From an uncultured Bdellovibrionales bacterium (lineage in GTDB: Bacteria > Bdellovibrionota > Bdellovibrionia > Bdellovibrionales > JAMPXM01), in assembly GCA_937927435.1 (NCBI GenBank), contig CALBDW010000024.1:1-21633 (forward strand): a DNA stretch of 21,633 nucleotides, given 5' to 3'. Made by a program: the position numbers and the translations under genes. How positions within the stretch are numbered: the stretch's first letter is position 1; each line of letters begins with the position of its first letter. The notes under the pieces were generated by a model. The model saw only the letters and a program-made list of their open reading frames with translations. It searched no databases and was not told the origin of the DNA. Below, in pieces: positions 16,083 through 21,633 of this stretch.

Positions 16083-17810
16083 TCACACCTCTTTGTATTG
16101 CGGGCCACCGCCTCCTTCGGGAGGAGTCCACGTAATATTATCGAACGGGCATTTGATGTCGCAGGTTTTGCAGTGGATGCAGTTCGTATAGTTCACCTGC
16201 AAGCGCTTCTTACCAGGAACCTCGGCGTCGTCGACCATCTCATAAACCGCCGCGGGACAGAAGTGATTACACGGCGATTGATATTTCTCGTAGCAGACGT
16301 CTCGGCACACGCTCGTATTCGCAACCAAAAGGTGGCTCGGCGAGTGCTCGTCGTGCATCGTGCCCGTCAGATAGACGCTCGAGAGCTTATCGAAGAACAA
16401 TTGCCCATCCGGTTTCGGCAACTGGTTCTCAGGCTGCTCCCACGGTCTCGGTCCCCAAACGTCGAGAACCGCCTCCGTCGTCTCATAATCTTTGTGCGAG
16501 ATTCGCAGCCCATCGACGAGCCCTCTTCCACCCGTGATCTCCTGGAGCGCCAAAAGTGGAGCGGCCGCAAACATGCCTTTCGAAAGCGTTTGGTGAAAAT
16601 TGCGGCTCTTCCAAAGATCGCCTTTGATATAGCTCGCGTGCACCTTCTTCTCGTAAGCGGACAACGTTGCGGCCGAGAAGTCGTTTTTCAAGATCGCTTC
16701 GAACGCCGTTTCCGCCGCCAGCATGCCCGACTTCATCGCCAGGTGGATGCCTTTGAGCTTTTTCACATCCACCATGCTTGCCGAGTCACCGACCACCATC
16801 ATGCCGTCGTGGTACAACTTCGGCATCGAATACCATCCACCCGCCGGCAGCGTCTTACCGCCGTAAGCGATAACCTTTCCGCCCTCAATCATTTCGTGGA
16901 TGAACGGATGGGTTTTTAACTGTTGCAGCAAACGATGCGGATCAAAAAGCGGGTCCGGGGTATCAAGGTATCCCACAAGACCGATGATCAACTGGTCGTT
17001 CGGAAGAGTATAAATGAACGTCCCTCCCACACCTTTCGTCATCGGGAAACCGAGAGTGTGGATCACATGGCCGGGCTCGATCGTACCAGGCTTGCACTGG
17101 ATGATTTCTTTCACGCCCAACTCGTAGACGTCGGGATTGCGGCCCTCCATGAGCCCCAACCGTTTGGAAACTTCGCGGAACAACGAACCGCGCGTCCCTT
17201 CTGCAAAGATCGTGAGTTTCGCCTTCAGAAGCAGACCGGGCTCGAAGTTCGCCTTGTGACCGCCATGTTTATCAAGCCCCTTATCCCCGGTTCTAACGCC
17301 GACGACGCGGTCGCCCTCATATAGAGCCTCAACCGCCGCAAAGCCAGGGAAGATATTGATGCCTTTCGCCTCGCAAAGCCCGCCCAGCCAACGGTTGAAC
17401 TTTGACAGCGAAATCAGATAGTTGCCCTCGTTCTTGAATGGAGGCGGCGTGATCGGCAGTTTGAACTTCGAAGTCTTGCCGAGATAGTAAACGGCGTCGT
17501 GTTTGACTTCCGTTTCAATCGGGCAGCCCGCCTCACGAAAATCCGGAACAAGTTCCTGAAGCGCAATAGGGTTCAGTACCGCCCCCGAAAGCGAGTGCGC
17601 TCCAATCTCCGACGCCTTTTCCAGCACGGCGATCATCGGCTCAGGAATGGGCTCCCCTTGCTTCCGACCATTTGCGATATCCTCGTTATGGCCATTGATA
17701 AGGTTCTGTAAATGCAGTGCCGCGGAAAGACCAGCCGCCCCTCCTCCGACGATCAATACATCAACTTCCATCGTCTCGCGCTGCACGTCGTCCGCAACCG
17801 TTCCGTTCAT
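16083..17810 (-). CDS. electron transfer flavoprotein-ubiquinone oxidoreductase
   Basis: Membrane-associated flavin/iron-sulfur enzyme that passes electrons from reduced ETF (from fatty-acid and amino-acid oxidation) to the quinone pool. The 575-residue length is typical. The FAD-binding motif is VLIVGGGAAGLSAALHL at about 18-34, and a second FAD segment is MMVVGDSASMVDV at about 337-349. The 4Fe-4S ligands match the family pattern: Cys518 in FCPAAVYE and Cys544, Cys547 and Cys550 in NCIHCKTCDIKCP. The C-terminus is the conserved PEGGGGPQY. The start is ATG at 17810 with GGAG 8 bases upstream. The 5' leader contains copy B of the 97-bp inverted-repeat element, ending 20 bases before the start codon. 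ETF subunit genes are not in the window. Confidence 0.97.
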   Translation of the reverse strand: MNGTVADDVQRETMEVDVLIVGGGAAGLSAALHLQNLINGHNEDIANGRKQGEPIPEPMIAVLEKASEIGAHSLSGAVLNPIALQELVPDFREAGCPIETEVKHDAVYYLGKTSKFKLPITPPPFKNEGNYLISLSKFNRWLGGLCEAKGINIFPGFAAVEALYEGDRVVGVRTGDKGLDKHGGHKANFEPGLLLKAKLTIFAEGTRGSLFREVSKRLGLMEGRNPDVYELGVKEIIQCKPGTIEPGHVIHTLGFPMTKGVGGTFIYTLPNDQLIIGLVGYLDTPDPLFDPHRLLQQLKTHPFIHEMIEGGKVIAYGGKTLPAGGWYSMPKLYHDGMMVVGDSASMVDVKKLKGIHLAMKSGMLAAETAFEAILKNDFSAATLSAYEKKVHASYIKGDLWKSRNFHQTLSKGMFAAAPLLALQEITGGRGLVDGLRISHKDYETTEAVLDVWGPRPWEQPENQLPKPDGQLFFDKLSSVYLTGTMHDEHSPSHLLVANTSVCRDVCYEKYQSPCNHFCPAAVYEMVDDAEVPGKKRLQVNYTNCIHCKTCDIKCPFDNITWTPPEGGGGPQYKEV

Positions 17811-17830
17811 CTTTGAAACTCCATTACAAA

Positions 17831-17927
17831 TATAAACTGGCTCACTCCCGTGGTGATGGCTCTAAATAGAGGATATGACGTCGTTTTTTGAACGTTAACG
17901 ATTCATCCCCACGATTGTGAGCCAGTT
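17831..17927. repeat. 97-bp dispersed inverted-repeat element, copy B
   Basis: Same length and orientation as 4208-4304, with 83 of 97 bases identical and no gaps. The arms 17834-17853 and 17909-17928 pair at 17 of 20 positions (AAACTGGCTCAC and CGTGG match; three bases between them do not). Pairing continues inward through GATG/CATC, giving about 31 bases per arm. The centre holds GACGTC and AACGTT. It sits in the leader of ETF-QO. The right-end 15 bases are the same in both copies. Confidence 0.87.
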
Positions 17928-17967
17928 TTGTCTCTGGGCGCGCCGACCCGGCCCAAACGGTCAAAGT

Positions 17968-17996
17968 AACCTATCGAAATGAAAGGGAAATGACAA
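17968..17996 (-). promoter_or_regulatory. weak promoter candidate for ETF-QO
   Basis: On the leftward strand TTGTCA (17991-17996) and TAGGTT (17968-17973) are 17 bases apart. The -35 box matches consensus at five of six positions and the -10 at only three. If used, the transcript would carry copy B of the repeat in its leader. Confidence 0.3.
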
Positions 17997-18006
17997 GATA
18001 ATGCAA

Positions 18007-18030
18007 GGGGAAAGGCGTCCGCCTAACCCC
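18007..18030 (-). terminator. hairpin after the 88-residue exported protein
   Basis: GGGG and AGGCG pair with CGCCT and CCCC, with a TT/TT internal loop and a two-base turn. It begins 14 bases after the stop codon of the small exported protein. The following sequence is only loosely T-rich, so termination here may be partial. Confidence 0.45.
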
Positions 18031-18043
18031 TAACCGCCTGTAT

Positions 18044-18310
18044 TTAATCGTATCGAGCGCCGCCGCCCGTCTCGTAGAACGTTTGTGACGTGCCTTGGGG
18101 GAAACGGCTCGGCTGCGGCAAGACGGGCTGGATTTCAAGCGGCTGCTCATCTCGAGCTCCGTCGTAGGACTGTGTCAGGCTGTATTCAGCCGGGGCTCGC
18201 GTGACCGCGTAGAAAAACTCCTCGTCGTCTTCTTCCATGGCTGCAGCGGCATTGGTCAGAACCAAGACCGAAAACAACACCCCTAAAAGTTTCCAGCTCC
18301 AATCGGCCAT
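18044..18310 (-). CDS. small exported protein, unknown function
   Basis: 88-residue protein with a signal peptide (about 1-24, WKLLGVLFSVLVLTNAAAA). The mature part is about 64 residues, acidic at first (MEEDDEEFF), then rich in Pro, Gln, Ser and Tyr with no Cys. I do not recognise the family. The start is ATG at 18310 with GGAGG 8 bases upstream. It follows the Nit-family amidase gene by 15 bases on the same strand, so the two are probably one operon. It is the last gene of that set, with a hairpin shortly after the stop. Confidence 0.72.
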   Translation of the reverse strand: MADWSWKLLGVLFSVLVLTNAAAAMEEDDEEFFYAVTRAPAEYSLTQSYDGARDEQPLEIQPVLPQPSRFPQGTSQTFYETGGGARYD

Positions 18311-18325
18311 CCTGGCTTCCTCCGT

Positions 18326-19174
18326 TTAAAGTGACAAGCGCCTGTGGTTTTTCATCGGGATCTGTGCGCGCACGCGCTCGATCATTTCCCTCTTCAGGAC
18401 TGCCCGCAGGATACGGTCTCCATCTTGGAAGTTTTCCGGGCACGACGCAACGATTTCTCCCCACGGATCCACAATCATCGAATGACCGTACGTCGACCGC
18501 CGGCTTCCTTGAATACCGATATGGGTTCCGCCCTGCGCAGCCGCTAAGAGATAGGCCTGACATTCGATGGCGCGCGCCCGAACGAGGATTTCCCAGTGAG
18601 CGCGCCCGGTTGCCACCAAAAAGGCGGCCGGAACCAAGATCACGTCCACTCCGCGCTTCGCGTAATGGAGATAAAGTTCGGAAAACCGCACGTCGTAACA
18701 AATCGAGCTTCCAAACGTCCACCCTTTCACGGTGAAGACGCATGGTTCGCTTCCATGCGCGAATGTATCCGACTCCCGAACCCGCTTCTCCCCATCGACA
18801 TCAACGTCGAAGAGATGGATTTTCTGATAATTGTCGTGAACTCCGCCGTCGGCCGTGAGCACGATAGACGAGTTAAAGACGCGGTCACCGCGCCGAAGCG
18901 GCACCGACCCTATATGGATCACGCACTGGTTCTGAACCGCCCAACGCGAAAATTCGTGGAAAATTTCCGAGTCCGGCCCGATAGCGGGAATTTGATCTTT
19001 ATCATTTAACCGAAGATAAAGGGCGTTCTCGGGGAAGCAAACAATGTCAGGAGGGTCCGTTTCGAGCTGCCTGAGCAGCTCAAACATATGCATTTCGTTG
19101 GTTTTATAATCGTCGACTGATGTCAGCTGACAAACCGCAACCGACAGCTCAGCCGCCTTCGAAGCAATTTCCAT
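18326..19174 (-). CDS. carbon-nitrogen hydrolase, Nit1/Nit2-type amidase
   Basis: 282-residue cytoplasmic amidase of the nitrilase superfamily. The catalytic triad is complete: Glu49 in CFPENAL, Lys118 in NYQKIHLFDVDV, and Cys159 in SICYDVRFSELY. These segments closely follow the Nit branch whose members hydrolyse deaminated glutathione, a metabolite-repair role; omega-amidase is the main alternative. The ATG at 19174 directly follows the TAA of the upstream gene (TAAATG), so translation is probably coupled. The downstream small exported protein starts 15 bases after the stop. Its place between two exported proteins is unusual for a metabolite-repair enzyme. Confidence 0.9.
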   Translation of the reverse strand: MEIASKAAELSVAVCQLTSVDDYKTNEMHMFELLRQLETDPPDIVCFPENALYLRLNDKDQIPAIGPDSEIFHEFSRWAVQNQCVIHIGSVPLRRGDRVFNSSIVLTADGGVHDNYQKIHLFDVDVDGEKRVRESDTFAHGSEPCVFTVKGWTFGSSICYDVRFSELYLHYAKRGVDVILVPAAFLVATGRAHWEILVRARAIECQAYLLAAAQGGTHIGIQGSRRSTYGHSMIVDPWGEIVASCPENFQDGDRILRAVLKREMIERVRAQIPMKNHRRLSL

Positions 19175-19498
19175 TTACCGAACAACTTCCGAGCTCACCA
19201 TCACTTGCGCCATGTCGACATTGCGGCAGCTCCACTGAGCGCTTTCCAGATTCGATTGGATGCTCTTCAAGATGGAATTGCAACCGTTGAACGAACGGCC
19301 TTCGCCCACAACCTCCTCGAGCTGACCTTTCGAATAAGTGGTCATACAGCCTTTGTTATCAAACTTGTTCAAAACGCGAATCGTTCTAACGTCCTTCTTG
19401 TTTTTGCACAAAACAAAAGCCGCCGCTTTTTGCTCGATACCGGCAAAAGTCATCGACGAGAAACCCAACACAACCAGCAAGCCAGCCAACCGCAACAT
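19175..19498 (-). CDS. small exported protein with four cysteines, unknown function
   Basis: 107-residue protein with a signal peptide (about 1-19, LAGLLVVLGFSSMTFA, cleavage probably before GIEQ). The mature part has four Cys (about 31, 51, 73 and 91), which could make two disulfides in the periplasm, and conserved-looking LCKNKKDVRTIRV and GCMTTYSKGQLEE segments. I do not recognise the family. The start is ATG at 19498 with a G-rich GGGGGC upstream. It is the first gene of a tight set: its TAA abuts the ATG of the Nit-family amidase. Confidence 0.75.
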   Translation of the reverse strand: MLRLAGLLVVLGFSSMTFAGIEQKAAAFVLCKNKKDVRTIRVLNKFDNKGCMTTYSKGQLEEVVGEGRSFNGCNSILKSIQSNLESAQWSCRNVDMAQVMVSSEVVR

Positions 19499-19618
19499 GT
19501 CTGCCCCCGCAAAACCCGAATTATTGAGTCCTATTCAAACTATAACGGATCACTCCAAACCCGGCAAACGGACCCACTACGACCAAGGACCGGTTCCCAA
19601 GCCTGGAGTTCCGGCAAT

Positions 19619-19653
19619 AAAAAAGGGAGAGCCCCTACGAACTCTCCCCTTTT
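19619..19653 (-). terminator. rho-independent terminator after rplX
   Basis: On the leftward strand GGGAGAG and CTCTCCC form a 7-bp stem with a 10-base loop, directly followed by TTTTTT. It lies about 30 bases after the rplX stop. The opposite strand also has a short T run after the stem, so it may work weakly both ways. Confidence 0.88.
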
Positions 19654-19681
19654 ACGTATTTAATGCTCGAACGTTTAAATA

Positions 19682-19951
19682 TTAAGCAGTTTTCGCCTTA
19701 GCCGCCTTCTTTTCCGATTTTTTCTTAGCAGGCGCCGGCGACTCGATCAGTTTCACGTTCGAGTAATGGATGTAGCCTTCACTTTTTACAATACCATCCT
19801 TCTTCGAGTGACGAGTCAGGACCCGAACACCCTGAACGCGGACACGCATTCTTTCCTTGTCCACTTCTAAAACCGTGCCCCGCTTCCCTTTTTCGGACCC
19901 GGTAATGACCTCAACGGTTGCGCCCTTACGAATTTTCAACTTCATCGCCAT
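19682..19951 (-). CDS. rplX: 50S ribosomal protein L24
   Basis: KOW-fold protein that binds 23S rRNA and starts 50S assembly. The 89 residues include the family core (VEVITGSEKGKRGTVLEV, then GVRVLTRHSKKDGI and YIHYSNVKLI). It is slightly shorter than the usual 100 or so and ends in a Lys/Ala tail (KKKSEKKAAKAKTA). The start is ATG at 19951 with GGGAG 8-9 bases upstream; a second ATG two codons later is possible. It follows rpmB by 13 bases, and both end at the terminator near 19619. Most bacteria keep rplX in the S10/spc operon, so this place beside L28 is unusual and might be a second copy. Confidence 0.9.
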   Translation of the reverse strand: MAMKLKIRKGATVEVITGSEKGKRGTVLEVDKERMRVRVQGVRVLTRHSKKDGIVKSEGYIHYSNVKLIESPAPAKKKSEKKAAKAKTA

Positions 19952-19964
19952 GACTTAAGCTCCC

Positions 19965-20258
19965 TCAACCTTTCTTTTTCGCCGACATCTTATGGCGGAT
20001 GCGGTTCTTGAGCGCCAACGCTCTTTTGGAGAGCTTGGAATCGTCTTGGGACAAGATAAACTTATCCAGTCCGCCGACATGCTCCATATCGCGAATCGCG
20101 CTCGTCGCAACTCGCAGAGTCACGAGCTGCCCAAGAATCTGGCTAAATAGGCGTTTTTTCTGAATATTTGGCTGATTAACTGACTTCGTTTTAATGTTCG
20201 AGTGGCTAACCAAGTTTTTAACCACCGGTCCCTTGCCTGTTAATTCGCAACGCCCCAT
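19965..20258 (-). CDS. rpmB: 50S ribosomal protein L28
   Basis: 97-residue L28, the long form typical of Alphaproteobacteria rather than the 78-residue E. coli form. The N-terminus GRCELTGKGPVVKNLVSHSN and the segment VTLRVATSAIRDMEHVGGLD are diagnostic. The C-terminus is basic. No CxxC zinc pair is present. The start is ATG at 20258 with GAGGAGG 7 bases upstream. CCCC and GGGG flank the start codon closely and could form a small 4-bp hairpin with the start codon in the loop. rplX follows after 13 bases. A promoter is visible at 20316-20344. Confidence 0.94.
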   Translation of the reverse strand: MGRCELTGKGPVVKNLVSHSNIKTKSVNQPNIQKKRLFSQILGQLVTLRVATSAIRDMEHVGGLDKFILSQDDSKLSKRALALKNRIRHKMSAKKKG

Positions 20259-20315
20259 AGGGGGACCTCCTCACCTACCGTTAAATCTTTCAACTCGCCT
20301 GAGTAAGAGGAGTCA

Positions 20316-20344
20316 GATATAGGGAAAAAGGTTCTTGTTGGCAA
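20316..20344 (-). promoter_or_regulatory. promoter candidate for rpmB-rplX
   Basis: Leftward TTGCCA (20339-20344) and TATATC (20316-20321) are 17 bases apart, with five and four consensus matches. It is about 60 bases from the rpmB start. Its -35 box overlaps that of the rpsR promoter by two bases. Confidence 0.6.
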
Positions 20345-20363
20345 TGGAATTCTATCGTATATG
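20335..20363 (+). promoter_or_regulatory. promoter candidate for rpsR
   Basis: Rightward TTGTTG (20335-20340) and TATATG (20358-20363) are 17 bases apart. The -35 box is weak and the -10 matches four of six. It overlaps the divergent rpmB promoter, so the two could compete or share control. Confidence 0.5.
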
Positions 20364-20391
20364 AGGAGCCTCAAAAGGAAGGTTTTACTCC

Positions 20392-20661
20392 ATGAAGAAG
20401 AACGTACGCTCGAAGTATCGGCCTGAATTTCCTGGTGACTACCACTTCGATTACAAAGATCCGCAAACTCTTGCCCGTTTCATTAGTGAAGGGGGCAAAA
20501 TCACTCCGGCGCGGATCAGTAAGCTTTCTCTTGCGCAGCAAAAGAAAGTCGCTGCCGCAATTAAAAAAGCCCGTAACCTGGCCCTGCTTCCGATCGGTCA
20601 AGAAGCTTACGACTTCTTTGAGCGTCCGGAGCCGATCTCTCCGAAGCCGTTCACGATCTAA
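20392..20661 (+). CDS. rpsR: 30S ribosomal protein S18
   Basis: 89-residue S18, which binds next to S6 on the platform of the 30S subunit. The core motif is intact: YKDPQTLARFISEGGKITPARI, then LSLAQQKKVAAAIKKARNLALLP. It has no cysteine, so it is the zinc-free type. The N-terminal part (KYRPEFPGDYHFD) and C-terminal part are slightly different from E. coli. The start is ATG at 20392 with AAGGAAGG 9 bases upstream. The usual partners rpsF and rplI are not beside it; it stands alone, diverging from rpmB and ending in a large terminator. Confidence 0.93.
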   Translation: MKKNVRSKYRPEFPGDYHFDYKDPQTLARFISEGGKITPARISKLSLAQQKKVAAAIKKARNLALLPIGQEAYDFFERPEPISPKPFTI

Positions 20662-20686
20662 GCCTCTGGGCTTCAGGCTTAAGAAT

Positions 20687-20757
20687 AAAATCACGCCCCA
20701 TGTCTCGTCCGAGACACGACCCCCGAAGCGGCGGTTGGTATGGGGCGTTGATTTTTT
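20687..20757. terminator. large branched two-way terminator between rpsR and a membrane-protein gene
   Basis: Arms 20687-20701 and 20740-20755 (AAAATCA + CGCCCCAT against ATGGGGCG + TTGATTTT) pair over 15 bp with a single bulged T. Inside lies GTCTC-GTCC-GAGAC plus a CCG/CGG mini-stem. T runs follow on both strands, so it can end rpsR and the convergent gene. The stop codon of the latter lies in the T run. Confidence 0.8.
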
Positions 20758-21175
20758 ATAGGGGAAGTCCGTCAACTCTTGAGCCCAGAGCTCCTTTCCG
20801 CCGGAAACGGTACCAATCAAAAAGGGTCGCCGCGATCAAAAGTAAATAAACGACGGACGAAAGCCGATGGAACGCTGGGCCCGAGAGGCCGAAGATCTTT
20901 ACGTCCGCAAATTCCGCCGAAACATTCAAAAAGCGAACGATCATCATCGGAAGCGCCACCAAAAAAAGGTGGATAGCCCCCACCACAAAACTCGCGGAGC
21001 GCCGGACGGCCTGTATTCGTAAACCCCAAAAAACGATCCACACACCCAGCGCGACAAAGAGCGTTCCCGCCATCGCGCCGGCGTAAAGCCTCGCCGTCAC
21101 GATCTTAAAAATAGCCGCGACCACTCCGATCACAGCGAACTCAAGAATGAGGAGATTGCGGAACCAACGACTCAT
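20756..21175 (-). CDS. integral membrane protein with four predicted helices, unknown function
   Basis: 139-residue protein with membrane helices at about 7-27, 33-52, 61-82 and 103-120. The N-terminus MSRWFRN and the C-terminus (WYRFRRKG and following) are basic, which suggests both face the cytoplasm. An aspartate stands in or near TM4 (LFDWY). I do not recognise the family. The start is ATG at 21175 with GGTGGGG directly upstream. It converges on rpsR and diverges from the 76-residue gene. Its stop codon lies inside the shared terminator, so the mRNA 3' end would be very close to the stop. Confidence 0.7.
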   Translation of the reverse strand: MSRWFRNLLILEFAVIGVVAAIFKIVTARLYAGAMAGTLFVALGVWIVFWGLRIQAVRRSASFVVGAIHLFLVALPMMIVRFLNVSAEFADVKIFGLSGPAFHRLSSVVYLLLIAATLFDWYRFRRKGALGSRVDGLPL

Positions 21176-21389
21176 AACCCCACCATGCCCGAATCACCGT
21201 GCCCCGGCAACACGTCTTGTTTCAAAATCCGGACAAGCGCGTCCGAGTTCCTAGAAAAATCCGAGCTTCGGAAATCAGAAGCGCATTTATTCACGGCTCC
21301 ATCTGGCACCGCCGTTGCTTTGTGAGCAAACGGTCATCGGTTTTCGAAGATCACAACCGATTATCGGACATCTTCAAAGGAGGGAAGCC

Positions 21390-21620
21390 ATGTCGTTTGA
21401 TCAATTCGTCGAAATTTACTTCTTAAACAAAGTCAAACGGCAACTCAAAGATTACGGTCTTAACCCACATGATTGGCGGCTCGACCTAGCCGGCTTCGAT
21501 CAGTGCTTGCGCGTTGAGATGATCCACAAGGACGATGAGAACTTTCGTTTCAACGCCTTGGTCGGGCGCGCCCCGAACGGCGGTATCGAAATCAATAATT
21601 TAACGTTAGCCTCCCTCTGA
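21390..21620 (+). CDS. small protein of unknown function
   Basis: 76-residue protein without signal peptide or membrane segment. It is mixed in composition, with basic FLNKVKRQLKDYGLNPHDW near the N-terminus, then a beta-rich segment (FRFNALVGRAPNGGIEINNL), and one Cys. I do not recognise the family. The start is ATG at 21390 with an ideal AAGGAGG six bases upstream; an earlier in-frame ATG at 21315 lacks a ribosome-binding site. The leader contains a 7-bp inverted repeat at 21336-21361 (ATCGGTT/AACCGAT). It ends 13 bases before the window edge, so the next gene is unseen. Confidence 0.72.
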   Translation: MSFDQFVEIYFLNKVKRQLKDYGLNPHDWRLDLAGFDQCLRVEMIHKDDENFRFNALVGRAPNGGIEINNLTLASL

Positions 21621-21633
21621 AGCATTACCGGTA

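Noticed and set aside
1..21633. CRISPR array, prophage or full insertion sequence
   Set aside because: No regularly spaced short repeats, phage structural genes, integrase or transposase were seen on either strand.

Overview
The window is about 21.6 kb of gene-dense bacterial chromosome, moderately GC-rich, with short intergenic gaps. The cell is Gram-negative: it encodes LpxD (lipid A synthesis), a periplasmic murein endopeptidase, a Prc-type protease and several Sec-type signal peptides. The 97-residue L28, the stand-alone L24, the Tex-MepA pair and many small exported proteins of unknown function suggest a bacterium near Bdellovibrionota. That placement is inference from family resemblance; there is no rRNA gene here to settle it.

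Layout, left to right. At 1-7044 the genes run leftwards: a truncated E1-alpha subunit of a 2-oxo-acid dehydrogenase, the processing protease Prc, a HAD-like protein of unknown role, and DNA topoisomerase I. A rightward HAD-IIB phosphatase (7264-8055) meets the leftward block infA, tex, mepA (8086-11790). The tex stop and mepA start overlap by one base. A leftward lysine/alanine-rich, histone-H1-like protein with an acidic middle (11872-12672) diverges from lpxD. Then come two tight convergent pairs: lpxD with cytidine deaminase, and a small four-helix membrane protein with an RlmL-type rRNA methyltransferase. ETF-ubiquinone oxidoreductase (16083-17810) follows, then a likely three-gene operon (18044-19498) in which a Nit-family amidase lies between two small exported proteins. 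The right end has L24 and L28 leftward, S18 rightward from an overlapping divergent promoter region, a four-helix membrane protein, and a 76-residue unknown.

Most genes are housekeeping: translation and RNA (infA, rplX, rpmB, rpsR, tex, rlmL), DNA topology (topA), envelope (lpxD, mepA, prc) and electron or carbon metabolism (E1-alpha, ETF-QO).

The least explained signal is a 97-bp intergenic element present twice in the same orientation, at 4208-4304 and 17831-17927. The copies are 83/97 identical without gaps, and the ends are inverted repeats, so each can fold into a long hairpin. One copy starts next to the topA stop codon; the other lies in the leader of ETF-QO. It looks like a miniature mobile or REP-like element, or a structured RNA. 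Other points are a hairpin that could cover the ribosome-binding site of the RlmL-type gene, divergent ribosomal-protein promoters sharing their -35 region, and a large two-way terminator after rpsR. No CRISPR array, tRNA, rRNA, prophage or full-length insertion sequence was seen.
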